Source of the DNA: Spirosoma agri
GTDB lineage: Bacteria > Bacteroidota > Bacteroidia > Cytophagales > Spirosomataceae
Reading direction: 5' to 3'
Assembly: GCF_010747415.1 (NCBI RefSeq)
Contig: NZ_JAAGNZ010000002.1
Coordinates: 186,001-250,000 of the forward strand
Length of the DNA stretch: 64,000 bases
Both the position numbers and the translations under genes were made by a program. This document shows, piece by piece, positions 36,673 through 45,269 of the stretch. The notes under the pieces were generated by a model that ran no database searches, was not told the DNA's origin, and was given only the letters and a program-made list of their open reading frames with translations. How positions within the stretch are numbered: position 1 is the stretch's first letter; the number at the start of each line of letters is the position of its first letter.

Positions 36673-37422
36673 TTAATCCAGCCCTGGTCGCATAAAGGCT
36701 CGCGCATCAGGGCACAATGTCTCCAGTTCCCGGCGTAACCGACTCAATAAGGCCATCAGATCGAGCAGATCATCGGTCTCTTCCGGGAAAAACTGAATGA
36801 TGGTTTCCCAGGCCAGCAGCGACTGATCAATACTCACCAGAATCAATTTAGCTTTGCCTGCATGGTAGCTGCTAAGCTGCGGATCAGTAACCGGCTCAGC
36901 CAGCGCGCGGAGAACAGCCAGTGTCTTCACCGGAATTAAGGTTCGATACCATCGAATCATCTCCCAGGCATCTTTCAGCGTATGCAATAGGTGCATCGCG
37001 TCTTCCTGCGTTTGCAGGCCCAGCTCAACCGCGCCTATTTGCCGTTGACCAGCCTCCTCCAGTAAGTCTTTTCCGACCGGGAGCCAAAGGCCGGTTTGCC
37101 GGAGATAATCGTTCGCAAGTAACGCCAGTGGATGCTTTCTGAAGTCAGATTGCCGGACAACCTTTGTTTCCAGGGCCTGAGCCTGTTCGCCCATTAGCGC
37201 ATGCTGGCCTTGTGTGCCAGTCAGGTTCTCGACGTATTTTTTTGTGAGAGTAAGCGCGTCTGTCAATTTCTGAATCAGGTCGTCGCCAGCCGTTTGTGGT
37301 TTCGCCAGCCCTGTTTCGTGTTGAATCTGGTAGCTTCGACACCGACTGGTAAACAAACAGCGTTCACACCAAGCGTCACAGTAATTATAAATACCACTAA
37401 TTAATTCAGATTGCGTATTCAT
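36673..37422 (-). CDS. Hypothetical protein with N-terminal four-cysteine cluster
   Basis: A 249-residue protein that I do not recognise. Near the N-terminus it has CDAWCERCLFTSRC (C-x3-C-x2-C-x5-C), a possible metal or iron-sulfur site. The rest is predicted alpha-helical with many Gln, Leu and Ala residues. A central MHLLHTLKDAWEMIRWYRT and a late LSSYHAGKAKLILVSIDQSLLAWE are visible. No signal peptide or membrane helix is seen, so it is probably cytoplasmic. It is transcribed alone. Similar conserved hypotheticals occur in Cytophagales, but no function is known to me. Confidence 0.7.
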   Translation of the reverse strand: MNTQSELISGIYNYCDAWCERCLFTSRCRSYQIQHETGLAKPQTAGDDLIQKLTDALTLTKKYVENLTGTQGQHALMGEQAQALETKVVRQSDFRKHPLALLANDYLRQTGLWLPVGKDLLEEAGQRQIGAVELGLQTQEDAMHLLHTLKDAWEMIRWYRTLIPVKTLAVLRALAEPVTDPQLSSYHAGKAKLILVSIDQSLLAWETIIQFFPEETDDLLDLMALLSRLRRELETLCPDARAFMRPGLD

Positions 37423-37666
37423 TTGGCGTATAGCCCAATAGATTGTTTATTGTTCTGTAAATATACGAATAAACAGAATCATGTATGGCCTGTTGCCGCA
37501 TAAAAATAGCCCTCCGTTTGATCATGAACCGCCTGTTGGCAGGCATTACCTCCGTTTGGCTAGCTGGTAGTCCGTTTATACCAAAAACAAGTGACATCGT
37601 CGGTCTCCGTCTGGTTACCCGTAGAAAATGGCTTATTTTTACGACGTACAAACACACGCTAATACG

Positions 37667-38065
37667 ATGAAACGACTCCTTTTACTAATCACTTTTGGCT
37701 TATGTTCACTGGCCGTTTCGGCACAAACCGCTAAGCCAACCCCTGTCGCATCAGGTCCGGAAGTGGCCAAACTCGATTCGTTAGCCAAGCTCGCACAGCG
37801 GTTTATGAATGCGAATCAGCCGGATTCGCTGTATGGATTGATGGGTGCTTCGTTCAAGCAACAGATCTCGCCGGAAAAAATGAAAGACGTAACGGGGCAG
37901 ATTGCCGGGCGATTGGGTAACTGGGTATCGATGGAACCTAAAGGTATGAAAGATGGTGTTGCCCGCTACAAAGCTACGTTTGCCCTGTCGCCAATTGATT
38001 TCTATATCAGTCAGGACAAGCAAGGTAAGATCGAAACGTTTTTATTTAAACCCTGGCAAGAATAG
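37667..38065 (+). CDS. Small secreted protein, DUF3887-like
   Basis: A 132-residue exported protein. The signal peptide (LLLLITFGLCSLAVSAQ) ends near residue 19. The mature part, KLDSLAKLAQRFMNANQPDSLYGLMGASFKQQISPEKMKDV, resembles DUF3887, a domain usually attached to hydrolases or found alone in the periplasm. It then reads YKATFALSPIDFYISQDKQGKIETFLFKPW. I start at ATG 37667; a longer frame begins at 37628. The family name is a resemblance only; function unknown. A DUF3467 gene follows. Confidence 0.75.
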   Translation: MKRLLLLITFGLCSLAVSAQTAKPTPVASGPEVAKLDSLAKLAQRFMNANQPDSLYGLMGASFKQQISPEKMKDVTGQIAGRLGNWVSMEPKGMKDGVARYKATFALSPIDFYISQDKQGKIETFLFKPWQE

Positions 38066-38125
38066 TGATTACCTGGCGAGTACAACCTATTATTTACTGT
38101 ACTTTTGCTGAAAACAGCGCTTGAT

Positions 38126-38449
38126 ATGACTCCCCAACAACAAAACCCCGACAACTCTATTGATGTCGAACTGAGCGAAGAAATTGCCGAAGGTGTATAT
38201 GCTAATTTAGCCATGATTGCTCACTCCAACAGTGAGTTCATTCTTGATTTTATCCGGTTGATGCCGGGTGTGCCTAAAGCCAAAGTAAAAGCGCGCATTA
38301 TTTTGACACCCGAGCATGCCAAACGCTTATTGGAAGCCCTGCGCGAGAATGTAAGCCGGTTTGAAGAAGCGTACGGCGATATCAATAATCCTACGGATAC
38401 ATTCAAGTTTCCCTCTGGTGGCTTCGGTGGACCGGTTGGTCAGGCTTAA
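38126..38449 (+). CDS. DUF3467 domain protein
   Basis: A 107-residue protein matching DUF3467: a short acidic N-terminus, then the core SEEIAEGVYANLAMIAHSNSEFILDFIRLMPGVPKAKVKARIIL and the helix PEHAKRLLEALRENVSRFEE. Such proteins are found across Bacteroidota, often beside ribosomal or polymerase genes, and their role is unknown. ATG 38126 is the natural start. The rpsL promoter lies 110 bases after its stop. A Gly-rich tail (SGGFGGPVGQ) ends the protein. Confidence 0.85.
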   Translation: MTPQQQNPDNSIDVELSEEIAEGVYANLAMIAHSNSEFILDFIRLMPGVPKAKVKARIILTPEHAKRLLEALRENVSRFEEAYGDINNPTDTFKFPSGGFGGPVGQA

Positions 38450-38558
38450 TACCAGTTGACAAGGAGCTAAGTAGAAGACGATAGGCATCGGTGGGTATCG
38501 GTCAGGGGCTGATATCTCTGATAGCCAGCGTCTTTTATCGTTTATAGTCGGTTTGTGC

Positions 38559-38589
38559 TTTGGCATTCAAACAGTTTTCCGTATCTTTG
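38559..38589 (+). promoter_or_regulatory. Bacteroidota-type promoter of rpsL
   Basis: TTTG at 38559-38562 and TATCTTTG at 38582-38589 are separated by 19 bases, a full match to the TTTG-N19-TAnnTTTG consensus. Transcription should begin near 38596, giving a leader of about 40 bases before the rpsL ATG at 38635. Confidence 0.85.
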
Positions 38590-38634
38590 CACCTCAAATT
38601 TCGGGAAGACTGTTTTTTGTAAACAATTTAAAGA

Positions 38635-39063
38635 ATGCCTACTATACAACAATTAGTGCGTAAAGGCCGCGAGAAGCTTGAATTCAAGTCGAAATCGCCG
38701 GCTCTTGACGCCTGCCCACAACGTCGGGGCGTGTGCACGCGTGTGTACACCACGACACCGAAGAAGCCTAACTCGGCTCTTCGTAAAGTTGCCCGGGTTC
38801 GGTTAACGAACGGTCGGGAAGTAAACGCATACATTCCAGGTGAAGGTCACAACCTCCAGGAGCACTCAATCGTCTTGATTCGTGGTGGCCGGGTAAAAGA
38901 TCTTCCGGGTGTTCGTTACCACATTGTTCGGGGAGCTCTGGATACGGCTGGCGTAAGCGGTCGTCTGCAAAGCCGTTCGAAATACGGTGCAAAACGGCCA
39001 AAACCAGGTCAGGCTCCCGTTAAAGGAGGTAAAGGTGCACCACCAGCAAAAAAGAAAAAATAA
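38635..39063 (+). CDS. rpsL: 30S ribosomal protein S12
   Basis: A 142-residue ribosomal protein of the decoding centre. The streptomycin-contact loop [12 protein letters not shown] and the second conserved loop [13 protein letters not shown] are normal, so there is no sign of resistance changes. The C-terminus has a tail of about 18 residues rich in Pro, Gly and Lys ([18 protein letters not shown]) beyond E. coli S12 (124 residues), as in other Bacteroidota. It is driven by the clear promoter at 38559. The 134-base interval to rpsG contains short repeated words such as GATGTATG forming an imperfect hairpin. Confidence 0.98.
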   Translation: MPTIQQLVRKGREKLEFKSKSPALDACPQRRGVCTRVYTTTPKKPNSALRKVARVRLTNGREVNAYIPGEGHNLQEHSIVLIRGGRVKDLPGVRYHIVRGALDTAGVSGRLQSRSKYGAKRPKPGQAPVKGGKGAPPAKKKK

Positions 39064-39067
39064 GTAA

Positions 39068-39143
39068 GTAGGATGTATGCTATGAGAAGTATGATGTGTG
39101 CGTAACTACATGTATCATATACAGGACATCATACATCAAAACT
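39068..39143. repeat. Word-repeat hairpin between rpsL and rpsG
   Basis: GATGTATG near 39071 pairs with CATACATC near 39130-39137, with further partial pairing of TATGATG-like words in between. It is imperfect. Similar imperfect word repeats also fill the intervals accB-efp (19,080-19,150) and efp-fabH (19,731-19,800). Confidence 0.5.
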
Positions 39144-39197
39144 GACTGGACGCTGGAAAGACTACGTTCAGAGTAAGATCAAAAATCTGAAGAAATC

Positions 39198-39665
39198 ATG
39201 AGAAAGGCGAAACCGCCCAAGCGTTACGTATTACCCGATCCTAAATACAAGGAGGTTCTCGTAACTAAATTTGTTAACAACCTGATGTACGAAGGCAAGA
39301 AAAGCCTGGCGTACTCCATTTTCTACGATGCTCTCGACGTGGTTGCCAAACGCACCAGCGAAAGTGGTCTGGATACATGGAAAAAGGCGTTGAACAACGT
39401 CATGCCATCAGTTGAAGTTAAAAGTCGTCGCGTCGGTGGAGCTACCTTCCAGGTGCCAACCGAAGTACGGGCAGACCGAAAAGTCGCGGTAGGCATGAAA
39501 TGGCTTATTAAGTATGCTCGTTCGCGGGGTGAGAAAACAATGGTAGACCGGTTAGCAGCCGAAATCGTCGCAGCCGCAAAAGGTGAAGGCGCAGCTGTTA
39601 AAAAGAAGGATGACACGCACCGTATGGCAGAAGCCAACAAGGCGTTCTCGCACTTCCGGTTCTAA
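39198..39665 (+). CDS. rpsG: 30S ribosomal protein S7
   Basis: A 155-residue ribosomal protein that starts assembly of the 30S head. It begins [20 protein letters not shown] and includes [19 protein letters not shown] and [19 protein letters not shown]. Length is normal. It lies in the rpsL-rpsG pair, but the next gene is an aldose epimerase behind a strong terminator, not fusA as in the usual str operon. Confidence 0.98.
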   Translation: MRKAKPPKRYVLPDPKYKEVLVTKFVNNLMYEGKKSLAYSIFYDALDVVAKRTSESGLDTWKKALNNVMPSVEVKSRRVGGATFQVPTEVRADRKVAVGMKWLIKYARSRGEKTMVDRLAAEIVAAAKGEGAAVKKKDDTHRMAEANKAFSHFRF

Positions 39666-39708
39666 ACCAAGGCAACAAACCACAGTCCCGGTGGTAGCCA
39701 AATTCAGG

Positions 39709-39738
39709 AAAAGCCGCTCAACATTGAGCGGCTTTTTT
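39709..39738 (+). terminator. Terminator after rpsG
   Basis: AAAAGCCGCTCA pairs with TGAGCGGCTTTT around a tight loop, followed by T residues. It ends the rpsL-rpsG transcript. Confidence 0.93.
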
Positions 39739-39751
39739 AGTTTTGCAGGAT

Positions 39752-40621
39752 ATGACGACTTTAGAAAACGATCACCTTCGCGTTTCCATCCGCCCTAAGG
39801 GCGCTGAGCTAACATCCATCCTGCACAAAGCAAGCGGTATTGAACACCTCTGGCAGGCTGCACCCGACGTTTGGGGCTGGCACGCGCCCAACTTGTTCCC
39901 GGTAGTGGGTGGTTGCCTGAACAACCAGTTGCTGATCGACGGAAAAACGTATCCCATCGAGCGACACGGTTTTGCGCGGCAGTCGATTTTTGAGACAACG
40001 GAGTCGTCAGCTACACACGCGGTCTTTTCATTGCATTCCAGTGACGCAACGAGGGTCCACTTCCCTTATGAGTTTGACTTTCAGATCATCTACGAACTGA
40101 CCGATTCAACGCTGACCATTACGTATCGCGTCGTCAACGAAGACGAGAAGATGGTCTATTTTTCTGTAGGTGCGCATCCGGCATTTGCCGTGCCTTTTTT
40201 GCCGGGGGAAGCGTACGAAGATTATTTTATCGAGTTCGACCAGAAGGAGCCGCTAGAAACGCACATGTTATCGGCAGCCGGATTTTTCAACGGGGAGACA
40301 AAGCCAGTACCGACCGTAGGAAATCGTCTGCCACTGACAAAACATCTGTTCGATCAGGATGCGCTGGTTTTTAAGGAGCTTGCGTCCCGCCGGGTAGCCA
40401 TCAGAAGCGACAGGCACGAGCATTCGGTGACGGTCGATTATCCGGCGTTTCCATATTTAGGAATCTGGGCTAAACCGGGGGCGTCATTTGTTTGTATCGA
40501 ACCCTGGTTGGGATGCGCTGACAGCGAAGGACCACAAAAGCCTATCGAGGAAAAGGAAGATATTCAGCACGTTGAGCCGGGGCAGGTCTTTACCGCTTCG
40601 TTTACCGTTACAGTAGCTTAA
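39752..40621 (+). CDS. Aldose 1-epimerase family protein (galactose mutarotase-like)
   Basis: A 289-residue protein of the galactose mutarotase fold, likely interconverting alpha and beta anomers of an aldose or sugar phosphate (YeaD/LacX-like branch). Visible markers are the N-terminal SIRPKGAELTSI, NLFPVVGGCLNNQL, RHGFARQSIF (with the conserved His) and VGAHPAFAVPF, whose His is in the active site. The C-terminal LGIWAKPGASFVCIEPWLG is typical. It starts at ATG 39752, 14 bases after the rpsG terminator. A terminator shared with the convergent OmpA gene follows. Confidence 0.9.
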   Translation: MTTLENDHLRVSIRPKGAELTSILHKASGIEHLWQAAPDVWGWHAPNLFPVVGGCLNNQLLIDGKTYPIERHGFARQSIFETTESSATHAVFSLHSSDATRVHFPYEFDFQIIYELTDSTLTITYRVVNEDEKMVYFSVGAHPAFAVPFLPGEAYEDYFIEFDQKEPLETHMLSAAGFFNGETKPVPTVGNRLPLTKHLFDQDALVFKELASRRVAIRSDRHEHSVTVDYPAFPYLGIWAKPGASFVCIEPWLGCADSEGPQKPIEEKEDIQHVEPGQVFTASFTVTVA

Positions 40622-40629
40622 TGCTCATT

Positions 40630-40680
40630 GACATAAAAAAAAGGCCGGAATCATCGATGATTCCGGCCTTTTTTTATGTC
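40630..40680. terminator. Bidirectional terminator
   Basis: A near-perfect palindrome of about 24 bases per arm (GGCCGGAATCAT with its complement, flanked by long A and T runs). It serves the epimerase gene on the plus strand and the OmpA gene on the minus strand. Confidence 0.95.
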
Positions 40681-40694
40681 TGCGTAATGGATGC

Positions 40695-41579
40695 TTATTT
40701 GCTTCCGCCTGCCTGACCGCTCGACAACAGGTTGAAGAACTGATCAAGTTTTGGCGTAATGATGATCTCTGTCCGGCGGTTTTGCTGACGACCAACCGAA
40801 GTCGTGTTGTCATCTTTCGGACTAAATTCCGAACGACCACCGGCAGTCATGCGCTCAGGAGCTACGCTGAATTTAGCTTGCAGCGTCCGTACCACCGACG
40901 TGGCACGCAATGCACTCAGATCCCAGTTATCTTTGATAGCGCTCGTTGCAATGGGGACTGCGTCGGTATGGCCTTCAACCAGAATATCAAGCTCTTTGTG
41001 ATCATTAACGACCTTCGCTACTTTACCCAGAACCGTTTCGGCACGGGGTGTGATGTCGTAACTACCCGATTTGAACAGCAATTTATCGGAAATCGATACG
41101 TAAACGACACCTTTCTTCACCTCAACCTGTACGTCCTGATCGTTGATATCGTCCAATGACCGTTTCAGGCTCATCACTAAGGCCAGATTCATCGAATCTT
41201 TGCGTTGGATACTGGCGTTCAGATTATTGGTATACTTGGTTTGCTCGTTCAGTGTTTCGAGCGATTTCTTGATACTTTCAGCACCCGACTTGCTGACGAT
41301 CGACAAATCCGACATCCGGTCGAGGAGGTTCGTGTTTGTCTTTTTGAGATAATCGATTTGAGCTTGCAAATCGCCTACCTGTTTGTCTTTACCTTGCAGA
41401 TCATTGTCTTTCGCAGAAAGTTGCGTACGCAGGTCGGCAGTACGCTGATCACAGTCAGTTAAGGATGCAACAGCCTTATCACGGGCTTCCTGCAGGGATT
41501 TGATTTCAGCCAGCCGCTTTTTGCTACCGCAGGAAGAAAGCATTGCTACAGCTGCGAAAACAATCAAAACACGTTTCAT
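40695..41579 (-). CDS. OmpA family lipoprotein
   Basis: A 294-residue outer-membrane lipoprotein. The signal peptide ends with the lipobox LSSC, lipidated at Cys17. A coiled-coil region covers residues 20-120 (KRLAEIKSLQEARDKAV, DLQAQIDYLKKTNTNLLDRM). The C-terminal OmpA domain (KLLFKSGSYDITPRAETVLG, VEGHTDAVPI, PERMTAGGRSEFSP) binds peptidoglycan. It resembles the MotB/OmpA-like lipoproteins of Bacteroidota that link the outer membrane to the wall. A TACCTTTG -7 box lies about 80 bases upstream. Confidence 0.92.
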   Translation of the reverse strand: MKRVLIVFAAVAMLSSCGSKKRLAEIKSLQEARDKAVASLTDCDQRTADLRTQLSAKDNDLQGKDKQVGDLQAQIDYLKKTNTNLLDRMSDLSIVSKSGAESIKKSLETLNEQTKYTNNLNASIQRKDSMNLALVMSLKRSLDDINDQDVQVEVKKGVVYVSISDKLLFKSGSYDITPRAETVLGKVAKVVNDHKELDILVEGHTDAVPIATSAIKDNWDLSALRATSVVRTLQAKFSVAPERMTAGGRSEFSPKDDNTTSVGRQQNRRTEIIITPKLDQFFNLLSSGQAGGSK

Positions 41580-41657
41580 AGAGTTGATTAAGATATTGAG
41601 AGGTAACGAAAAGTTAGGTTATAATGATATAAGCAATTCAGAGCCTCAATCGTTTTG

Positions 41658-41665
41658 CAAAGGTA
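41658..41665 (-). promoter_or_regulatory. -7 element (TACCTTTG) for the OmpA lipoprotein gene
   Basis: On the minus strand TACCTTTG matches TAnnTTTG, about 80 bases upstream of the ATG at 41579. The expected TTTG box upstream is not clear. Confidence 0.5.
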
Positions 41666-41788
41666 AATGATTCTACGTAATCATTTTTAATCACGTTCTT
41701 TATCTAAACTGATTCTTTTGCATTATTTCCTCACCGAACCCCCAAAATTTCAAAAATAAATGGACGTAACTGAGAGAAACAGTACCAT

Positions 41789-42685
41789 ATGAATAGTCAC
41801 GCACTAGGAAAGTCTGACCTGATCGTCAGCGAGATTAGCTTCGGTTGTATGTCACTGGAAACAGGCAGCGACCAAAACATCGCGCTGTTGCATAGCGCGT
41901 TTGAGAACGGCATTACGTTGTTCGATACGGCTGATTTGTATGACCAGGGGGCGAACGAAACGACCGTTGGCAACGCCTTCGCTGGTATTCGACAGCAGGT
42001 AGTGCTTGCCACGAAAGTCGGGAATCAATGGCGGGCTGATGGCTCCGGCTGGGACTGGAACCCGACAAAAGCTTACATTCTGCAAGCCGTCGAGAAAAGC
42101 CTGAAGCGCTTACAAACTGACTATATCGACCTCTATCAGCTTCATGGCGGTACGCTCGATGACCCAATCGACGAAACGATAGAAGCCTTCGAACTGCTCA
42201 AACAACAGGGGAAGATCCGGGAGTATGGCATCTCGTCGATTCGCCCGAACGTTATCCAGCAGTGGATCGATCGCTCAGCTATGGTCAGCGTAATGATGCA
42301 GTACAGCCTGCTGGACCGCCGACCGGAAGAAACCAGTCTAGACCTACTGCACGAACATCAAATCAGTGTGCTGGCGAGGGGGAGTCTGGCGAAAGGGCTG
42401 TTGGTCAATAAGCCAGCTAAGCCGTACCTAACGTACACCGCTGAAGCTGTTCGGAGGGCCGCTGATGCCATTGCGGCTTTGTCTGACGCCGACCGTAACT
42501 CAACCGCCACAGCGATTCAGTTTGTGCTTCGTCATCCGGCTGTTGCAACCGCTGTGGTAGGCATCCGAACCGGTGAACAGTTAAGCGACATTCTAAACGA
42601 CCAACCTAGTAGCGTTCTTACCGAGGTCCAATGGCAACAACTCGCCGGTACACTACCCGTCAATCAGTATGACCAACATCGGTAG
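41789..42685 (+). CDS. Aldo/keto reductase
   Basis: A 298-residue NADP(H)-dependent oxidoreductase. The catalytic tetrad is visible: Asp in LFDTADLYDQG, Tyr in the same segment, Lys in VVLATKVGNQW and His in YIDLYQLHGGTLDDP. The early SEISFGCMSLETG and the late VGIRTGEQL cofactor loop fit the YdhF/AKR11-like group. Substrate unknown. Its stop is 43 bases before the lactonase ATG, so both may be in one operon for sugar or aldehyde handling. Confidence 0.92.
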   Translation: MNSHALGKSDLIVSEISFGCMSLETGSDQNIALLHSAFENGITLFDTADLYDQGANETTVGNAFAGIRQQVVLATKVGNQWRADGSGWDWNPTKAYILQAVEKSLKRLQTDYIDLYQLHGGTLDDPIDETIEAFELLKQQGKIREYGISSIRPNVIQQWIDRSAMVSVMMQYSLLDRRPEETSLDLLHEHQISVLARGSLAKGLLVNKPAKPYLTYTAEAVRRAADAIAALSDADRNSTATAIQFVLRHPAVATAVVGIRTGEQLSDILNDQPSSVLTEVQWQQLAGTLPVNQYDQHR

Positions 42686-42728
42686 TTTACAGGGAAGTCT
42701 TACTTATTACGCAGATATCATCACAGTT

Positions 42729-43859
42729 ATGAACAAGGTAGTCCGTTGTTTTTTAGGCGCAATGCTTGGCCTGAGTGCCGTTGCGCAAGCCCAGTCAGGT
42801 AAAGAAATTATGTATGTTGGTACGTATTCGCTTCGGGGTAGTGAAGGAATTTACGTATTTGAGTTCGACCGGAAAGCGGGGACGATGCAACAGCTACAGG
42901 CTGTATCGAATGCAAAGAGCCCCTCTTTTCTGGCGTTGCATCCATCCGGAAATTACCTGTATTCGGTAAATGAAGGAGCCGATAAACTGGGTGGTGTCAG
43001 CTCGTACAGCGTTGATAAAGCAACGGGTAAACTGCAATTCATGAATGGTCAGTCGTCGCTTGGGGGCGGTCCCTGCCACATCAGCGTCGATCAGACGGGA
43101 AAAACGGCCTTCGTCTCCAATTATGGCGGAGGAAGTCTGGCGGTGTTGCCCATCGGTGCTGATGGCAAGCTGAAAGTTGCCACGGATAGCGTTCAGGATG
43201 CTGGAACGGGTCCAAATACGCAACGGCAGGACAAAGCACATGTACACTCGGCTACACTCGCGCCCGATAATCGGTTTGTGTATGTTGCCGATCTCACGAC
43301 GGACAAGCTGAATATTTTTGAAACAGACGTGAAGGCAAGCACGGTAAAACCAGCCTCGACGCCTTACGCAACGGTAAAACCTGGTTCGGGGCCACGGCAT
43401 TTCACGTTTCATCCCAATGGGAAGTATGCCTATCTGGTCGAAGAATTGAGCTCATCGGTAGCGGTATTTTCGCGTAATCCGAAAACGGGCGAGTTGACCC
43501 TCATCCAAGATGGTATTAAAACGCTACCTGCTGATTTCACCGATTCAAATACGAGTGCTGACATTCACATTGATCCGAGCGGTAAGTTTCTGTATCAATC
43601 GAATCGGGGCTACAACGGATTGGCTATTTTCACCATTGGCAGCGATGGTAAACTGACGAAAGTGGGCGATCAGCCAACGGAGGGCAAAACACCCCGTAAC
43701 TTTCTGATCGATCCGAAAGGTGAGTTCGTCTTCGTCGCGCATCAGGATTCCGACAACATCACCATTTTTAAGCGCGATCAGAAAACCGGTAAACTAACCT
43801 ATACCGGGCAGTCGGTTAAGGTACCAGCGCCCGTCTGCGTGATCATGGCAAATCGATAG
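42729..43859 (+). CDS. Secreted lactonase, 6-phosphogluconolactonase (Pgl) beta-propeller family
   Basis: A 376-residue beta-propeller of the lactonase family (7-bladed, PF10282 type). A signal peptide (FLGAMLGLSAVAQAQ) directs it out of the cytoplasm, so it is not the cytoplasmic 6-phosphogluconolactonase of the pentose phosphate pathway. Conserved pieces are MYVGTYSLRGSEGIYVF, GGGPCHISVDQTGKTAFVSNYGGG and GSGPRHFTFHPNGKYAYLVEE. It may hydrolyse sugar lactones made by periplasmic dehydrogenases. I choose ATG 42729; a longer frame from 42669 overlaps the previous gene. Confidence 0.88.
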   Translation: MNKVVRCFLGAMLGLSAVAQAQSGKEIMYVGTYSLRGSEGIYVFEFDRKAGTMQQLQAVSNAKSPSFLALHPSGNYLYSVNEGADKLGGVSSYSVDKATGKLQFMNGQSSLGGGPCHISVDQTGKTAFVSNYGGGSLAVLPIGADGKLKVATDSVQDAGTGPNTQRQDKAHVHSATLAPDNRFVYVADLTTDKLNIFETDVKASTVKPASTPYATVKPGSGPRHFTFHPNGKYAYLVEELSSSVAVFSRNPKTGELTLIQDGIKTLPADFTDSNTSADIHIDPSGKFLYQSNRGYNGLAIFTIGSDGKLTKVGDQPTEGKTPRNFLIDPKGEFVFVAHQDSDNITIFKRDQKTGKLTYTGQSVKVPAPVCVIMANR

Positions 43860-43959
43860 TTGTTTTCGGTCTGTTTGCTGAAGAAACGCGATGACTATCG
43901 TATGTTTAACCGCGAATGAGCTGAGTAAGGCCATTCGTTAACTCTAATTTCTACACTCA

Positions 43960-44559
43960 ATGAAACACCTCCTTGTCTTCGGCCTTGTGCTGACTACACT
44001 GGCGTTCATGGCTCCGACCAAAACGATCAGCTTGTTTAATGGTAAAAATCTGAAAGGCTGGAAAATCTACGGGACCGAAAAATGGTACGTCGACAATGGC
44101 GAACTCGTCTGCGAAAGCGGTCCTGATAAGCAATATGGCTACCTGGCTACCGAAAAATTCTACAAAAACTTCGATCTGTCGCTGGAGTTCAAACAGGAAG
44201 CCAATGGAAATAGTGGTGTCTTTTTTCGCTCTACCATCGAAGGCACTAAAGTAAGCGGCTGGCAGGTCGAAGTGGCCCCCAAAAACCACGATACGGGAGG
44301 TGTGTACGAATCGTATGGCCGTGGCTGGTTAGTACAGATTCCGGACGAGAAAGAGACGATTCTGAAGCCAGAAGAGTGGAACACGATGCGTATCCGCGTC
44401 GAAGGTGACCATGTACAGACGTTTCTGAACGGTCAGCCAATGGTCGATATGCACGACGAAAAAATTGGCGCTGCCGACGGGTCTATCGCGCTTCAAATTC
44501 ACGACGGGGGGGGCATTAAAGTTCGCTGGAAAAACCTGAAGATTCAGCCATTAAAGTAA
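43960..44559 (+). CDS. Secreted DUF1080 (3-keto-disaccharide hydrolase) domain protein
   Basis: A 199-residue exported concanavalin-like protein of the DUF1080 family. The signal peptide is VFGLVLTTLAFMAP (to about residue 18). The domain starts SLFNGKNLKGWKIYG and has WYVDNGELVCESG, NSGVFFRST and GSIALQIHDGGGIKVRWKNL, as in the 3-keto-disaccharide hydrolases of Bacteroidota. It may act on keto-sugars in the periplasm. It lies 100 bases downstream of the lactonase, so the group aldo/keto reductase, lactonase and DUF1080 protein may process oxidised sugars together. Confidence 0.9.
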   Translation: MKHLLVFGLVLTTLAFMAPTKTISLFNGKNLKGWKIYGTEKWYVDNGELVCESGPDKQYGYLATEKFYKNFDLSLEFKQEANGNSGVFFRSTIEGTKVSGWQVEVAPKNHDTGGVYESYGRGWLVQIPDEKETILKPEEWNTMRIRVEGDHVQTFLNGQPMVDMHDEKIGAADGSIALQIHDGGGIKVRWKNLKIQPLK

Positions 44560-44786
44560 ACCCGTAGTGCGGGTATCTTGGCCGGGTAATCTTTTCTTTG
44601 ACTAGTTAGCCGTACGGACAGGATGTCCGCGATACCGTTTACCCCAATGGAGTCCAACATTTTACCGTGAACATGACTAATATGAATTTGAGCGGGAACG
44701 GTTGAGAGGACGTAGCCTACAAGTTCGAGTAATTACGGCAGTATTCAGGTTGATGAAAGCAGGCTCTATTGCCAAAATTCTAAGCA

Positions 44787-45236
44787 ATGAACGGACTCAA
44801 CCTTATTTTGGCCAGTGTAGCCGGTACATCCCTCATGACGGCCTTCATGTACATCATGACCTTTCTGACAGACCGGATCATGAATGTCGTAAAAATTCTG
44901 GGTACGATGCTGACCTTTCAGACGTCGCCGGATGGTAAGCTATCTGATAGACCACGGGCTATTTCGGTCGGGATCATCGCGCACTACGCTATTGGCATCG
45001 TATTCACACTTTGTTATTCGCTATTGTGGTCCCGGGGAGTTGGGCAACCTGATTTCCAGTCGGGTATTTGGTTTGGGATTGGAAGTGGCCTGGTTGCTAT
45101 CGCGTTTTGGTACGGTTTATTCGCTATTCATCCGAACCCACCTGCTATTCCGCTGAAGCCCTACCTGCTGACATTATTTGTGGCCCATATCGTTTTTACC
45201 TTCGGGGTCATTATAGCCTATAATCAGTTGAAATAG
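44787..45236 (+). CDS. Small integral membrane protein, function unknown
   Basis: A 149-residue protein with four hydrophobic helices, at about residues 5-25, 60-82, 92-112 and 125-146 (for example IIAHYAIGIVFTLCYSLLW and YLLTLFVAHIVFTFGVIIAY). No recognisable domain, catalytic residue or export signal. The 227 bases before it hold no clear gene. Its role is unknown. Confidence 0.7.
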   Translation: MNGLNLILASVAGTSLMTAFMYIMTFLTDRIMNVVKILGTMLTFQTSPDGKLSDRPRAISVGIIAHYAIGIVFTLCYSLLWSRGVGQPDFQSGIWFGIGSGLVAIAFWYGLFAIHPNPPAIPLKPYLLTLFVAHIVFTFGVIIAYNQLK

Positions 45237-45269
45237 GTTTATAGTCTATCCGTTCTTCTTTTCGCTGCA

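Noticed and set aside
37485..37670. 61-codon plus-strand frame before the DUF3887-like gene
   Set aside because: It overlaps the promoter region of the next gene and shows no domain.
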